Shown in pieces: positions 1 through 8,244 of a stretch of DNA of 62,471 nt. The notes under the pieces were generated by a model. The model was not told where the DNA came from, searched no databases, and saw only the letters and a list, made by a program, of their open reading frames with translations. This DNA is from Cupriavidus sp. 2SB (GTDB taxonomy: Bacteria; Pseudomonadota; Gammaproteobacteria; Burkholderiales; Burkholderiaceae). How positions within the stretch are numbered: position 1 is the stretch's first letter; each line of letters begins with the position of its first letter. The position numbers were made by a program, and so were the translations under genes. The stretch is taken from assembly GCF_005503625.1 (NCBI RefSeq), contig NZ_SCMX01000039.1, positions 1 through 62,471 on the forward strand. Reading direction: 5' to 3'.

Positions 1-84
1 GATGGGGAGGGCAGTGAAGCTGGACGTGGTGAACTGCCTCTTTGGATCTAGGAACGGCGACTTAGTTGATCTGGTAACGATCTA

Positions 85-804
85 TCACATGGACGTCTTC
101 GATGGGGCAGTCCGGATATGTCCAGACTTTTCTGCATTGGCGCGAACTTGTTGGACTAAGCCCGACGGGGCTAGCGCCTGCACCCCAATTTCAAGATCAT
201 CAAAAAAACCAACCCGTCGTATTACGAAGCCTCCTGCTCTGATGATGGTCGCAGCGAACTCATCGCATCTGCTCCAACAGTCCTTCGACGGGATTCCCTT
301 CCCCAGCACGTTATACCAATCGGGTGATGAGTTCGTAGCAACCAGGAACGAGAAATTGGATTGGTAAAAAAATGAAATCATTTCTCGAATCTTTTCATAC
401 TGTATTCGAACGGCGAGCGAGTATTTCAAGCCGTTTTGCTTTTCCAGTAGTAGCTCGATTACATCATCTGGGTTTCCGCTGAGCATTCTCTGAATCTCAG
501 GATCTCTAGTCGGTCGCTTGTATCTAGCGATGCGATCGTTTGGTCGCCAACTAAGATCGCCGCCCACTAACCAGAATCTCATATTGGGACTGAGATTTGA
601 GATACATTTCCAGGCATCGTCAACGCACAGCGAAAAATGATGTAGTTTGTTGTCTCGAAAAGTGACATCCGACAACCATTCTACAAGTCCGATTGATAGG
701 TCCGCATAGCCACCGCCCTTGATCGTGCGAAGGCCATGCTCCGAAAACGCATCGTCAAATGTTAATAATCGTGGATGTCGATCGGTATTTATTCTGCATT
801 TCAT
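85..804 (-). CDS. Unrecognised protein downstream of a CDI toxin/immunity pair
   Basis: This 239-residue soluble-looking protein has no signal peptide or membrane segment that I can see, and I do not recognise its family. It contains several Trp/Phe/Tyr-rich stretches (for example FWLVGGDLSW and MISFFYQSNFSFLV) and a basic C-terminal tail. It lies 29 bp downstream of the putative immunity gene on the same strand, so it is probably co-transcribed with the CDI operon. Its base composition is AT-richer than the rest of the window, as is usual for exchanged CDI cargo. By position it could be a second (orphan) immunity protein or an accessory factor. That is inference from context only. The remaining 84 bases to the window edge contain no gene I can support. 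Confidence 0.6.
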   Translation of the reverse strand: MKCRINTDRHPRLLTFDDAFSEHGLRTIKGGGYADLSIGLVEWLSDVTFRDNKLHHFSLCVDDAWKCISNLSPNMRFWLVGGDLSWRPNDRIARYKRPTRDPEIQRMLSGNPDDVIELLLEKQNGLKYSLAVRIQYEKIREMISFFYQSNFSFLVATNSSPDWYNVLGKGIPSKDCWSRCDEFAATIIRAGGFVIRRVGFFDDLEIGVQALAPSGLVQQVRANAEKSGHIRTAPSKTSM

Positions 805-833
805 TATTATTACTCATATCTTATGAACCTACC

Positions 834-1352
834 TTAATAATTAATTTTTTGGTCATCTTCGGTAGACGGAAATTTCTTATCCAAATCATCAAAAAATTCG
901 GGCAGATCGACACGGTAAAAAAATTGCGTTTCTTCACGCACGCCTGATACTTCCCAGCCGTCTATCCCCTTCCCGATGTAGATGGTAGGGATTTGGATGC
1001 CCCGAAAGGCGAAGCAGAGTTCATGTCGCTTCCTATAGTTGAAGTTCTGATCTTCCTCGGCGTCGCTGAAATCCTCTCTGTCCCAGAATTTTTCAATGGA
1101 ATGATGTATTGACCCTCCCCATTCAATGAATGGCGGTATATCTTCGTCCAGCAGATATTTCTTGTTTTCTCTAAGCCATGTCAGGGGCGCGCAAATATCC
1201 CAATTTACTGTCATTACCTCCACGGGTTCATGACGCGATGGCATCACTATTGCCAACTGCACCGACCCGAGTTGTGCATCCTCATTGAAACCAAGTTGCT
1301 TCGGGGATGCACCAAGGATGGCATCGAAATTCAAGCGTAGTTTATTTATCAT
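834..1352 (-). CDS. Putative CDI immunity protein (CdiI-like)
   Basis: This 172-residue protein is strongly acidic, with Asp/Glu runs around residues 95-105 and at the C-terminus, and has no signal or membrane segment. Its start codon overlaps the stop codon of the large exoprotein gene by 4 bp (ATGA), so the two are translationally coupled. A small acidic cytoplasmic protein directly after the variable toxin tail of a CdiA is the standard place for the cognate immunity protein, which binds and neutralises the toxin domain in the producer and its siblings. I cannot match it to a named immunity family, so the function rests on position, size, charge and AT-rich composition. It could also be an unrelated cargo gene. 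Confidence 0.7.
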   Translation of the reverse strand: MINKLRLNFDAILGASPKQLGFNEDAQLGSVQLAIVMPSRHEPVEVMTVNWDICAPLTWLRENKKYLLDEDIPPFIEWGGSIHHSIEKFWDREDFSDAEEDQNFNYRKRHELCFAFRGIQIPTIYIGKGIDGWEVSGVREETQFFYRVDLPEFFDDLDKKFPSTEDDQKINY

Positions 1353-4300
1353 TTTCCTTTCCTGGATTTTCCGTACTGTGATTTGCTGAGGTCCCCTCGA
1401 CGAACGAATTCCCTCAGGACATCGGCCGAAGTTTCCTTGCCAGGGATGGGATAACCATGCCAGCCGCCGACATTGTCGGGTTGAAACTCATAAATTTTTC
1501 CATCCTTAATTCCATATCGTTGCTTTCCATCCTGGATCGAATTGTTCAAGACTTCCTGGGCAGTGCGGTCGTCCAGATCCATCGGTGTTCCCCAACCACC
1601 ACGAGCGTGCTTTTCGGTAGGCGCATATCGAGGTGCATCTTGCCCCGATTTGCCCTCACTAAATATCGCCCCCAACCCCTCCACCACCTTCAGCGGAATA
1701 TAGAGCGGGTTCTTGACCCGCTCTACCCCGTCTTCCAGCAGATCCCAAACCGGCTGGATCAGCACTTTGGCGCCGTTGGCGCCCGACTTGTCGGGCTGCC
1801 CCATGACCGTGGCTTCGCCCGGATCGGCGGGCCGGGCTGGGGTTTTGAAAGGATCGAGGGGCTGCCCTGTTTTTCCGCCGCCGCCAACTATGCCGCCGTT
1901 GTTCTGTGGATTCGGACGCGGCGCGAACTGATTGTTCTCCCCTTCGATCGTCGCCGCATTGGCCGCAGTGCCGGCGTCGATGTCGCCGACGCTGGCGATG
2001 CCCGCCACGAGGCTGCGCATCGCATCGAGGCGGGCTTGCTTCTGTTCGTTCGTCAGACCATCAGCGGGTGCCATCAGCGAGCCAACGACCGAGCTGGTCG
2101 CTGCGCCCATCGCGCCAGCACTGCATGACTGGCTTGCGGCTGCCGCGCCTGCGCAGCCGACGATGGCGTGCAGGGCGGCGCGTGCGGATTCGGCGCCCGG
2201 GGTGCCGTCGCCGATGCCGGCGGCGATCTGTTTGACGCCCGTGGCGCCCAGTCCTTGCAGATAGCCGACTGCTGCACCTTGCACGAACTGCGTGGTTGAT
2301 CCGGTGACGTTGCCGCCTGCGGCTGCGGTCAGTGCCGTGGTGATGCGTCGATACGTGCCGCCTGGTCCCCACTTGGCGGCGTCTTCGTATTGCTGGTCGA
2401 GTTCTGCGCGACGCGCAGGGTCGGTCTCCTTGTCGCGCGCGAGCTTGATGGCATCGGCCTCCTTCGCCCGATTATTCAAAAACGCCCCCGTCTCCCGCTG
2501 CAAAGCGCCGACGATCTCGAAGCCGGCTTTGATCTCCTTCTCGTTGAAGATTGGCTTGAGCGCGTTGCTGCCGTCGACTTCGCTGGAGACATCGCGGTTC
2601 AGTTCGGCCAGCGTGTCGTCAGCCGATTTGCCTGTCAGCGCCTGCTGCGCCTCGGTATCGCGAATGGTGATGGCGGCGTCGCTGATGCCGCTGTGCGTGG
2701 TACTGCTCGACTTGCCTTTGGCGCCGATGGCCACGGGTGGCGCGGCGCTGAATCCGCCCATCGATGGCAGGCTGCTGCCCGGCACCTTGTCGCCGCCCGT
2801 GGCGGCTTGCCCCTGCTGGTTCGTGCCGACTGTGTCGACGCCGCCTGCAGTGCTCCCCGGAGTGCTCCCATCGTCGCCGCCTGTTTGCTTGCTGCTCCCC
2901 TTCGACGCGAACCCGCCGCCGATGCTGACGCTGCTGGCCGTGTAGCTCGCCTTGTTGTCGATGTCGCCGGTGGTCAGCGTGCGGGTGTCGAGGCGGTTTA
3001 GTTTTTCTTCCGCTGCCTTGCGCGTCGAGGTGATCACGCCGCCATCGAGCGATGTGTTGCCCTTCACGCGGATGTTGAATCCGCCGTCGCCCGCCTTCAG
3101 GCCCGATTGCTCGGTCACGCTGGCATAGCGGCCGTCGATCTTCTGCTGCCCGATGTTCGCGCTGCCGGAGAAGCCGCCACCCACCGTGACGCTGCCACCC
3201 GCGCTCTGGTCCTTGCTCCTGTAGTCGTGGATGTCCTGCAGGCTGCCGATCTGGAGATGGCCGCCGATGTCCGCATCGATCATCCGGCCGCGGGCCACGG
3301 CACCATTCAGCTCCGTATCGCCGCCCGATTCGATCTTGAGTGTCTGGCCGGCATCGACCCGCGAATGGGTCCACGTGCGATCAGTGCCTTCGCCCTTGCC
3401 GCGCGAGCCACTCGCGCTGGCCGTCACGCCGAACGATGTGCCGCCCTGGCCTGCCTGAAACCCGACCCCCATGCCGACGTTGGAACTCTTGCTCTGCCGG
3501 CGCATGTCCGATACGTTTTCTGCGCCCAGCAAGTGCACCTTGCCCTCGGCCTTCAAATGGAGGTCCTCTCCCGCGCGTACCTCTGCGCCGCGAATCGTCA
3601 GTTCCGAATCCTGGCCGTTGCCCGTCGCCATGATGCGCACGTTGCCGCCTGCCGCGACGGTCGAGCGCGCTGCCACATCCGCCCGATTGGTGGTGCGGCT
3701 CTGGTTCTGGCTGCTGCCCACCGTGATCGAGAGCCCAACACCGCCACCGCTGCTCGGATCGGCCATCACGGCATCGGCCGCATTCTTCGCTGCCAGTGCG
3801 GTCGTGGCGCCGGCCAGTGCCTGCATGCGGGTGTCCGAGGTATTGCCGCCTGCGCGCTTCATCTGCTGCGCGGTTTCGATGAGCGCGATGGCAGGAGCGG
3901 TCACCGCCATGGTCAGCCCCGATTGCCGGAAGCGGCTTTCCTCGGTGCTCTGGCTCGCCTCGCGCGCCTCCACGATCTCGCCTTTCCTGGCGAAGATGCC
4001 GATGTCGCCCTTGGGCGCCACCACATGGCTGCCTGTTTGCCGATAGGCGTCGCCGGCAATCAGCGTGACATCGCCTTGGGTCACGCCAATGGTGGACGCC
4101 GCTGCCGTAGTCCGGGTGCTGCGTGCGTCGTTGTTCTGCTGCTGCGTGCCAATGGTGAACGCCGTGCCGCCGCTGTAGAGGAAGCCGCTCTTCTTCGTTT
4201 CCTTGAAGTGGCTCTCGGTGGTGGTGTTCTGCGCTGCCTCGATCGAGAGCGTGCCCCTGGCCACGACCCTGGTGCCGAGATCGGAGACGACATTGCTGCC

Positions 4301-7300
4301 TGTGATGTCGATGTTCTGACCCGCATGAAGCTCGACGGTGCTGCCGCTGAACGTGGTGGCCAGCGACGTTGTCTCGCGCAGGCTGTCGCGCGTGGTGGTG
4401 CGAGACGATCCGAGCAGACCGCTGCGCTGTTGATCGCGGTCTTCGCTCCAGTTGCTGGTGTTCTCGCCAGCCGTGAGCGTGGTGTTGCGACCCGCCACCG
4501 CCAGCAGCGCGCCCGCATCGCTCGTCACCTGCGCGGCGCGCGCGCGGAGGTCGCGTTCCGCCGAGAGGGTGACGTCGCCGTTCGTGCGGATCGATGTGCC
4601 GATCTCCTGCGTGCTTCCTTGACGCAGGGCGTTGCCCGCGTTGCGCACGTTGTCTTCCTGCACGCCAACGCGAACGGTGCCAAGCGTCAGGTCGCGGCCT
4701 GCTGCGATGACGGTCTTGCCTGCCTTGCCCGTGTTCGAGATCTGTGCACCGTCGAGCACCATGTCTCGGCCCGCCAGCGCCGTGAGCGTGGCACCTGGCT
4801 TGCTGACGTAGAGACCCGCCACACGATCCACGTTGGTACGGCTGAACGTGTTCTGGCCCGACTGTGTCTCGCTGCTGCGAGTGGTGGAGGCCAGCCGCAG
4901 GTCACGCGCAGCCACAACCCGCAGCGCAGAGCCTGCATCGATCGTCCCGCCCGTGTTCTCGATATCCTCACGCGCCTGCACCCCGACCGCGTCGCCCGTG
5001 ATGCGGCCGCCGAGGTTCTGCACGTTCTCCGCAACGAGCCGGATGGCGCGGCGCCCGGCGATGGTGCCCGTATTGGAGAGATCGCCACGCAGCGACAGGT
5101 CGACCACGTTGGCGGCGATGAGCGTGCCGTCGCCCTTGAGATCGCCCGGTTTCGTGCGGACGTAGACCTGCGGCACGAGTGCGGTGGCAGTGGTGCCATC
5201 GGGTAGCGTGACGCGTTGCTCGACGAGCCACACGATGTCGCTTGTGAGTTGTGCAATCTGCGCAGCGGTGAGCGCGACGCCGGGACGCAATTGCATGTCG
5301 CGCGCCACCGTGACGCCATTGGCGAGCAGCGCGCGGTATTGCGCTTCGTCGCTGCGGTATCCGTCGAGGAAGCGTCGGCCGGTCAACTGCCCGATCTGTT
5401 CGCGCACGAGCTGCTGTTCGTAGAAGCCGTCGCCCAGACGTTTCTCGATCATCTCGGGATCGATGCCGAGTTGATCGAGCATGGAGTCCGATGATAGCCA
5501 TTGCCGATAGTCGGTGAATCGCGCATCGGTTTCGATCAGGTGGGTGCCGCTGCCTGGGCGGAACAGGCTGCCCGACGGAATCTCGGGGCGGAAGTCGATG
5601 GTGCGGACTGTTGATGGATCGTCGCTGCCGGTCGTGGCGATGTCGATAAGGCGTACACGGGTGTCGCCATTCGCACGGCGGCCCTCGATGCCGTTGCCGC
5701 TGTCCTCTCCCTGGTGGTTTGCACGTATGACCGCCAGGCCCAGGTCGAACGCGCGATACTCGTCGGCGGGCGTGTAAGCAATCCTGGGATCTCGCTCGCG
5801 AGTGGTGTAGCGCCGCACGCCGCCGCGCCATCGCCCATATGTGTACTGGCTGGTGCCAACGCGCCGGATCACCTCGTAACCCACGGCATCGCGGTTCTCG
5901 ATCTTGTCCGCCTCCCCAGTCAGCGCGCCGCCGGCCATGATCTGACTGTAGGCGTTGAGCAGGTCCTCGCCATCGATATCGATCGACCCGCCCGCGCGAA
6001 TGATGGCCGGTGTGCTCTGTGTCACGCGGTCGACAGAGCGCGTTTCGGTGAAGTCGTAGTCCGTGTAGTTCTGGATGGGCTGCCCGGCGATGGCGGAGTC
6101 GGCGTCGGCCTTGCCGCGATAGCGGCCTGCACGGCTCCATGATTCCCATTGCAGCGTGTCGAGGTCGTACTGGTTCGGATCGTTCTGCGGCTGGACAGTT
6201 TGTCTGCGGACGGAATCGCCCACCTGTACCCGCTCGGTACGGAAACTGTGGTCGGTGTTGCGCAGCGACTCCGTGGCGAGCGACATGTCACCGAGCGATT
6301 CGATCGTGGCGCTGGTATTGCTGAGGTAGTCGGCGCGTCCTGTGGCGTAGCCATCCTCGTCGAGCGCGCCGCCGATGTTGAGCGTGCCCCCGCTGAAGAT
6401 CAGCCCCTGGTCGCGATTGATGATCTCGCCTGCGCCGATATCGAGTTGCTCGCGCGCGGCGATGGTGGGGGTGCTGGCCTTGTCGTCGTCGACATGCTTG
6501 TTATTGAACAGCTGTCTCGCCTGGATGGCCAGTCGGTCACTGTAGAGCCGGGCTGAGCCGAAGTTGTATAGATAGTCGGACTCCACACGCGTGAAGCCGC
6601 CATCGATCAGGCCTTCATTGAAGAGTGTGTTGCGCGCCACGATGGTGGTCGTGCCACCCTCGATCACCCCGGCCAGCAGGTTGTCGATGTACGTCGTACG
6701 CAACACCAGTCCATGCGCCTGTACCGTGCCCTTGTTCCCTATCCAGTCGGTGTCGATGTCCGCGCGCCCATCGGCGACGATCGTGCCTGCGTTCTCGAGA
6801 TATCCAGCCGCGATTGAAAGGCTTCCGGCGCTGCCGATGTGGCCGTCGAGGTCATTGGTCAGCCCCTGTCCCGAAGTATCGACATGCAGTGCCACGGATG
6901 CCTGCAGCAACCCAGCGTTGTTGTCGAGCGCGCCACTGCGGATATCGAGCGCTCCATCGAGCGCGGCGATCCTGCCAGCGGTATTGCCGAGTTCTCCACT
7001 GCGCGTATCGATATCGACATCCGCGCCGAGCACCGAACCTTCCACGTTGTGCAGCGTCGATGCCGAGATGCCGAGTCGTCCCTTTGCGGCCTGTAGCGTG
7101 CCGCCTGCGTTGTCGACGGCATGTTGCGTGGCGATGTCGATGCTGCCGCGAGACGACGCGACGAAGCCATCGTCACCGTTTGCAACGGTGCTGCCACGTA
7201 GCTCGACGTTGTCGGCCGCGTACAGGGCACCGCCCCGGTTGTCGATGGCTTCACCGACGGTGACTGCCAGCGTGGCGCCGGCCATCATCGTGCCGGCATT

Positions 7301-8209
7301 GCGCACGCCCACCGCGGCAATGCGCGCATCGCTCATCGCTTGCAGGACACCGGTGTTCTCCAACCGGCCATCGCTGGTCACCGACAGTTCGCCCGCCTGT
7401 GCGCCGATATGCCCGACATTGCGCATGCCAACGCCGTGTTCCGTGCCGATCAGTGCGATCTTTCCCGCGTACATGCCGCCGAGCGCGCTGACATCGAGTG
7501 CGTAGGCCGGTGCCGAACCAGAACCGCTCGCCGGTGTGATCGAGGCCAACGTGGCATCGGCATCGTGCGCACCTGTCGCAACCTTCAAGTCCTCTGCCCA
7601 GATGCCGGCATTGACGCGCACGGCACGCGCAAGGAGATCGGTATAGCCCACGCGGCTGGCATCCAGGCCGGCGCCCGTGATGTCGATGCCGCCTCCACGT
7701 ACGCGATAGCCTTCCAGGCTCCCGCCGTTGACGATGGGCGTGCCAGTGGTCATCGTCACACGATTGGCGTTCAGGAAGCCGCAGCCATCGCACGTGATGC
7801 CCGCCGGGTTGGCGATCACGATTTGCGCGCGGTCACCGGCCACTTCCGTGTAGCCGCGCAACTGGCTGGGGTTGCTGCTGTTCACTTCGTTGAGAATCAC
7901 GCGTGCCGTGCCGCCCGAGAGCCACGGATTGCCTTGCACCCATCCGCCCAGTTGCGTCTGCGCGTTCTGGCGGGCGTTGTTCAGGATGGCGCCCCGTTCC
8001 TGCACATCGAACTGGCTGTAAGCGTTGCGCGACACGCCGGCCGCGCTCGGGGTCTGGATGTTGACCAGCGGCGTGCCATTGGGCGCGGTCAGGACCGTGG
8101 GCCGCTGCTGGCCCGGTGCGTTTGGGTCCGCGACGATCTGTGCGGTGGCAGTGGTGACCAGTGAGACCTGGCCGAGCACGAAGACGATGCGGTACAGACG
8201 CTTGTTCAT
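1349..8209 (-). CDS. CdiA/FhaB-like two-partner secretion exoprotein with C-terminal toxin tail
   Basis: This 2286-residue filamentous haemagglutinin-type exoprotein is predicted to be exported by the adjacent CdiB-like pore and displayed on the surface. I start it at the ATG at 8209, which has a GGAAA-type ribosome site, follows the transporter stop by 35 bp and opens on a signal peptide. The longer open frame upstream only shadows the transporter gene. Next comes the TPS haemagglutination domain, with motifs such as QLRGYTEVAG, NPAGITCDGCGF and NANRVTMTTG. Long degenerate FHA repeats (GxLxNxGG-like) follow over roughly residues 350-1800. Near residue 2091 there is a GENN sequence resembling the VENN boundary of CDI toxins, then a Gly/Pro-rich linker and about 110 residues of variable tail ending in a basic cluster. 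The tail contains the conserved-looking stretches GGWGTPMDLDD and GGWHGYPIPGKE. I cannot assign its enzymatic class. Confidence 0.88.
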   Translation of the reverse strand: MNKRLYRIVFVLGQVSLVTTATAQIVADPNAPGQQRPTVLTAPNGTPLVNIQTPSAAGVSRNAYSQFDVQERGAILNNARQNAQTQLGGWVQGNPWLSGGTARVILNEVNSSNPSQLRGYTEVAGDRAQIVIANPAGITCDGCGFLNANRVTMTTGTPIVNGGSLEGYRVRGGGIDITGAGLDASRVGYTDLLARAVRVNAGIWAEDLKVATGAHDADATLASITPASGSGSAPAYALDVSALGGMYAGKIALIGTEHGVGMRNVGHIGAQAGELSVTSDGRLENTGVLQAMSDARIAAVGVRNAGTMMAGATLAVTVGEAIDNRGGALYAADNVELRGSTVANGDDGFVASSRGSIDIATQHAVDNAGGTLQAAKGRLGISASTLHNVEGSVLGADVDIDTRSGELGNTAGRIAALDGALDIRSGALDNNAGLLQASVALHVDTSGQGLTNDLDGHIGSAGSLSIAAGYLENAGTIVADGRADIDTDWIGNKGTVQAHGLVLRTTYIDNLLAGVIEGGTTTIVARNTLFNEGLIDGGFTRVESDYLYNFGSARLYSDRLAIQARQLFNNKHVDDDKASTPTIAAREQLDIGAGEIINRDQGLIFSGGTLNIGGALDEDGYATGRADYLSNTSATIESLGDMSLATESLRNTDHSFRTERVQVGDSVRRQTVQPQNDPNQYDLDTLQWESWSRAGRYRGKADADSAIAGQPIQNYTDYDFTETRSVDRVTQSTPAIIRAGGSIDIDGEDLLNAYSQIMAGGALTGEADKIENRDAVGYEVIRRVGTSQYTYGRWRGGVRRYTTRERDPRIAYTPADEYRAFDLGLAVIRANHQGEDSGNGIEGRRANGDTRVRLIDIATTGSDDPSTVRTIDFRPEIPSGSLFRPGSGTHLIETDARFTDYRQWLSSDSMLDQLGIDPEMIEKRLGDGFYEQQLVREQIGQLTGRRFLDGYRSDEAQYRALLANGVTVARDMQLRPGVALTAAQIAQLTSDIVWLVEQRVTLPDGTTATALVPQVYVRTKPGDLKGDGTLIAANVVDLSLRGDLSNTGTIAGRRAIRLVAENVQNLGGRITGDAVGVQAREDIENTGGTIDAGSALRVVAARDLRLASTTRSSETQSGQNTFSRTNVDRVAGLYVSKPGATLTALAGRDMVLDGAQISNTGKAGKTVIAAGRDLTLGTVRVGVQEDNVRNAGNALRQGSTQEIGTSIRTNGDVTLSAERDLRARAAQVTSDAGALLAVAGRNTTLTAGENTSNWSEDRDQQRSGLLGSSRTTTRDSLRETTSLATTFSGSTVELHAGQNIDITGSNVVSDLGTRVVARGTLSIEAAQNTTTESHFKETKKSGFLYSGGTAFTIGTQQQNNDARSTRTTAAASTIGVTQGDVTLIAGDAYRQTGSHVVAPKGDIGIFARKGEIVEAREASQSTEESRFRQSGLTMAVTAPAIALIETAQQMKRAGGNTSDTRMQALAGATTALAAKNAADAVMADPSSGGGVGLSITVGSSQNQSRTTNRADVAARSTVAAGGNVRIMATGNGQDSELTIRGAEVRAGEDLHLKAEGKVHLLGAENVSDMRRQSKSSNVGMGVGFQAGQGGTSFGVTASASGSRGKGEGTDRTWTHSRVDAGQTLKIESGGDTELNGAVARGRMIDADIGGHLQIGSLQDIHDYRSKDQSAGGSVTVGGGFSGSANIGQQKIDGRYASVTEQSGLKAGDGGFNIRVKGNTSLDGGVITSTRKAAEEKLNRLDTRTLTTGDIDNKASYTASSVSIGGGFASKGSSKQTGGDDGSTPGSTAGGVDTVGTNQQGQAATGGDKVPGSSLPSMGGFSAAPPVAIGAKGKSSSTTHSGISDAAITIRDTEAQQALTGKSADDTLAELNRDVSSEVDGSNALKPIFNEKEIKAGFEIVGALQRETGAFLNNRAKEADAIKLARDKETDPARRAELDQQYEDAAKWGPGGTYRRITTALTAAAGGNVTGSTTQFVQGAAVGYLQGLGATGVKQIAAGIGDGTPGAESARAALHAIVGCAGAAAASQSCSAGAMGAATSSVVGSLMAPADGLTNEQKQARLDAMRSLVAGIASVGDIDAGTAANAATIEGENNQFAPRPNPQNNGGIVGGGGKTGQPLDPFKTPARPADPGEATVMGQPDKSGANGAKVLIQPVWDLLEDGVERVKNPLYIPLKVVEGLGAIFSEGKSGQDAPRYAPTEKHARGGWGTPMDLDDRTAQEVLNNSIQDGKQRYGIKDGKIYEFQPDNVGGWHGYPIPGKETSADVLREFVRRGDLSKSQYGKSRKGK

Positions 8210-8244
8210 TGACCCATTTCCGAGAAAGGAATGCGCGTGGCGGT

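Noticed and set aside
2..367. Plus-strand open frame at the left edge
   Set aside because: It is antisense to the end of the 85-804 gene, has no recognisable family and no codon bias, so it is a shadow.
3107..5206. Long plus-strand open frame (699 codons) antisense to the exoprotein gene
   Set aside because: It is a shadow of the GC-rich repeat-coding strand; its Arg/Ala/His-rich composition is typical of antisense frames.
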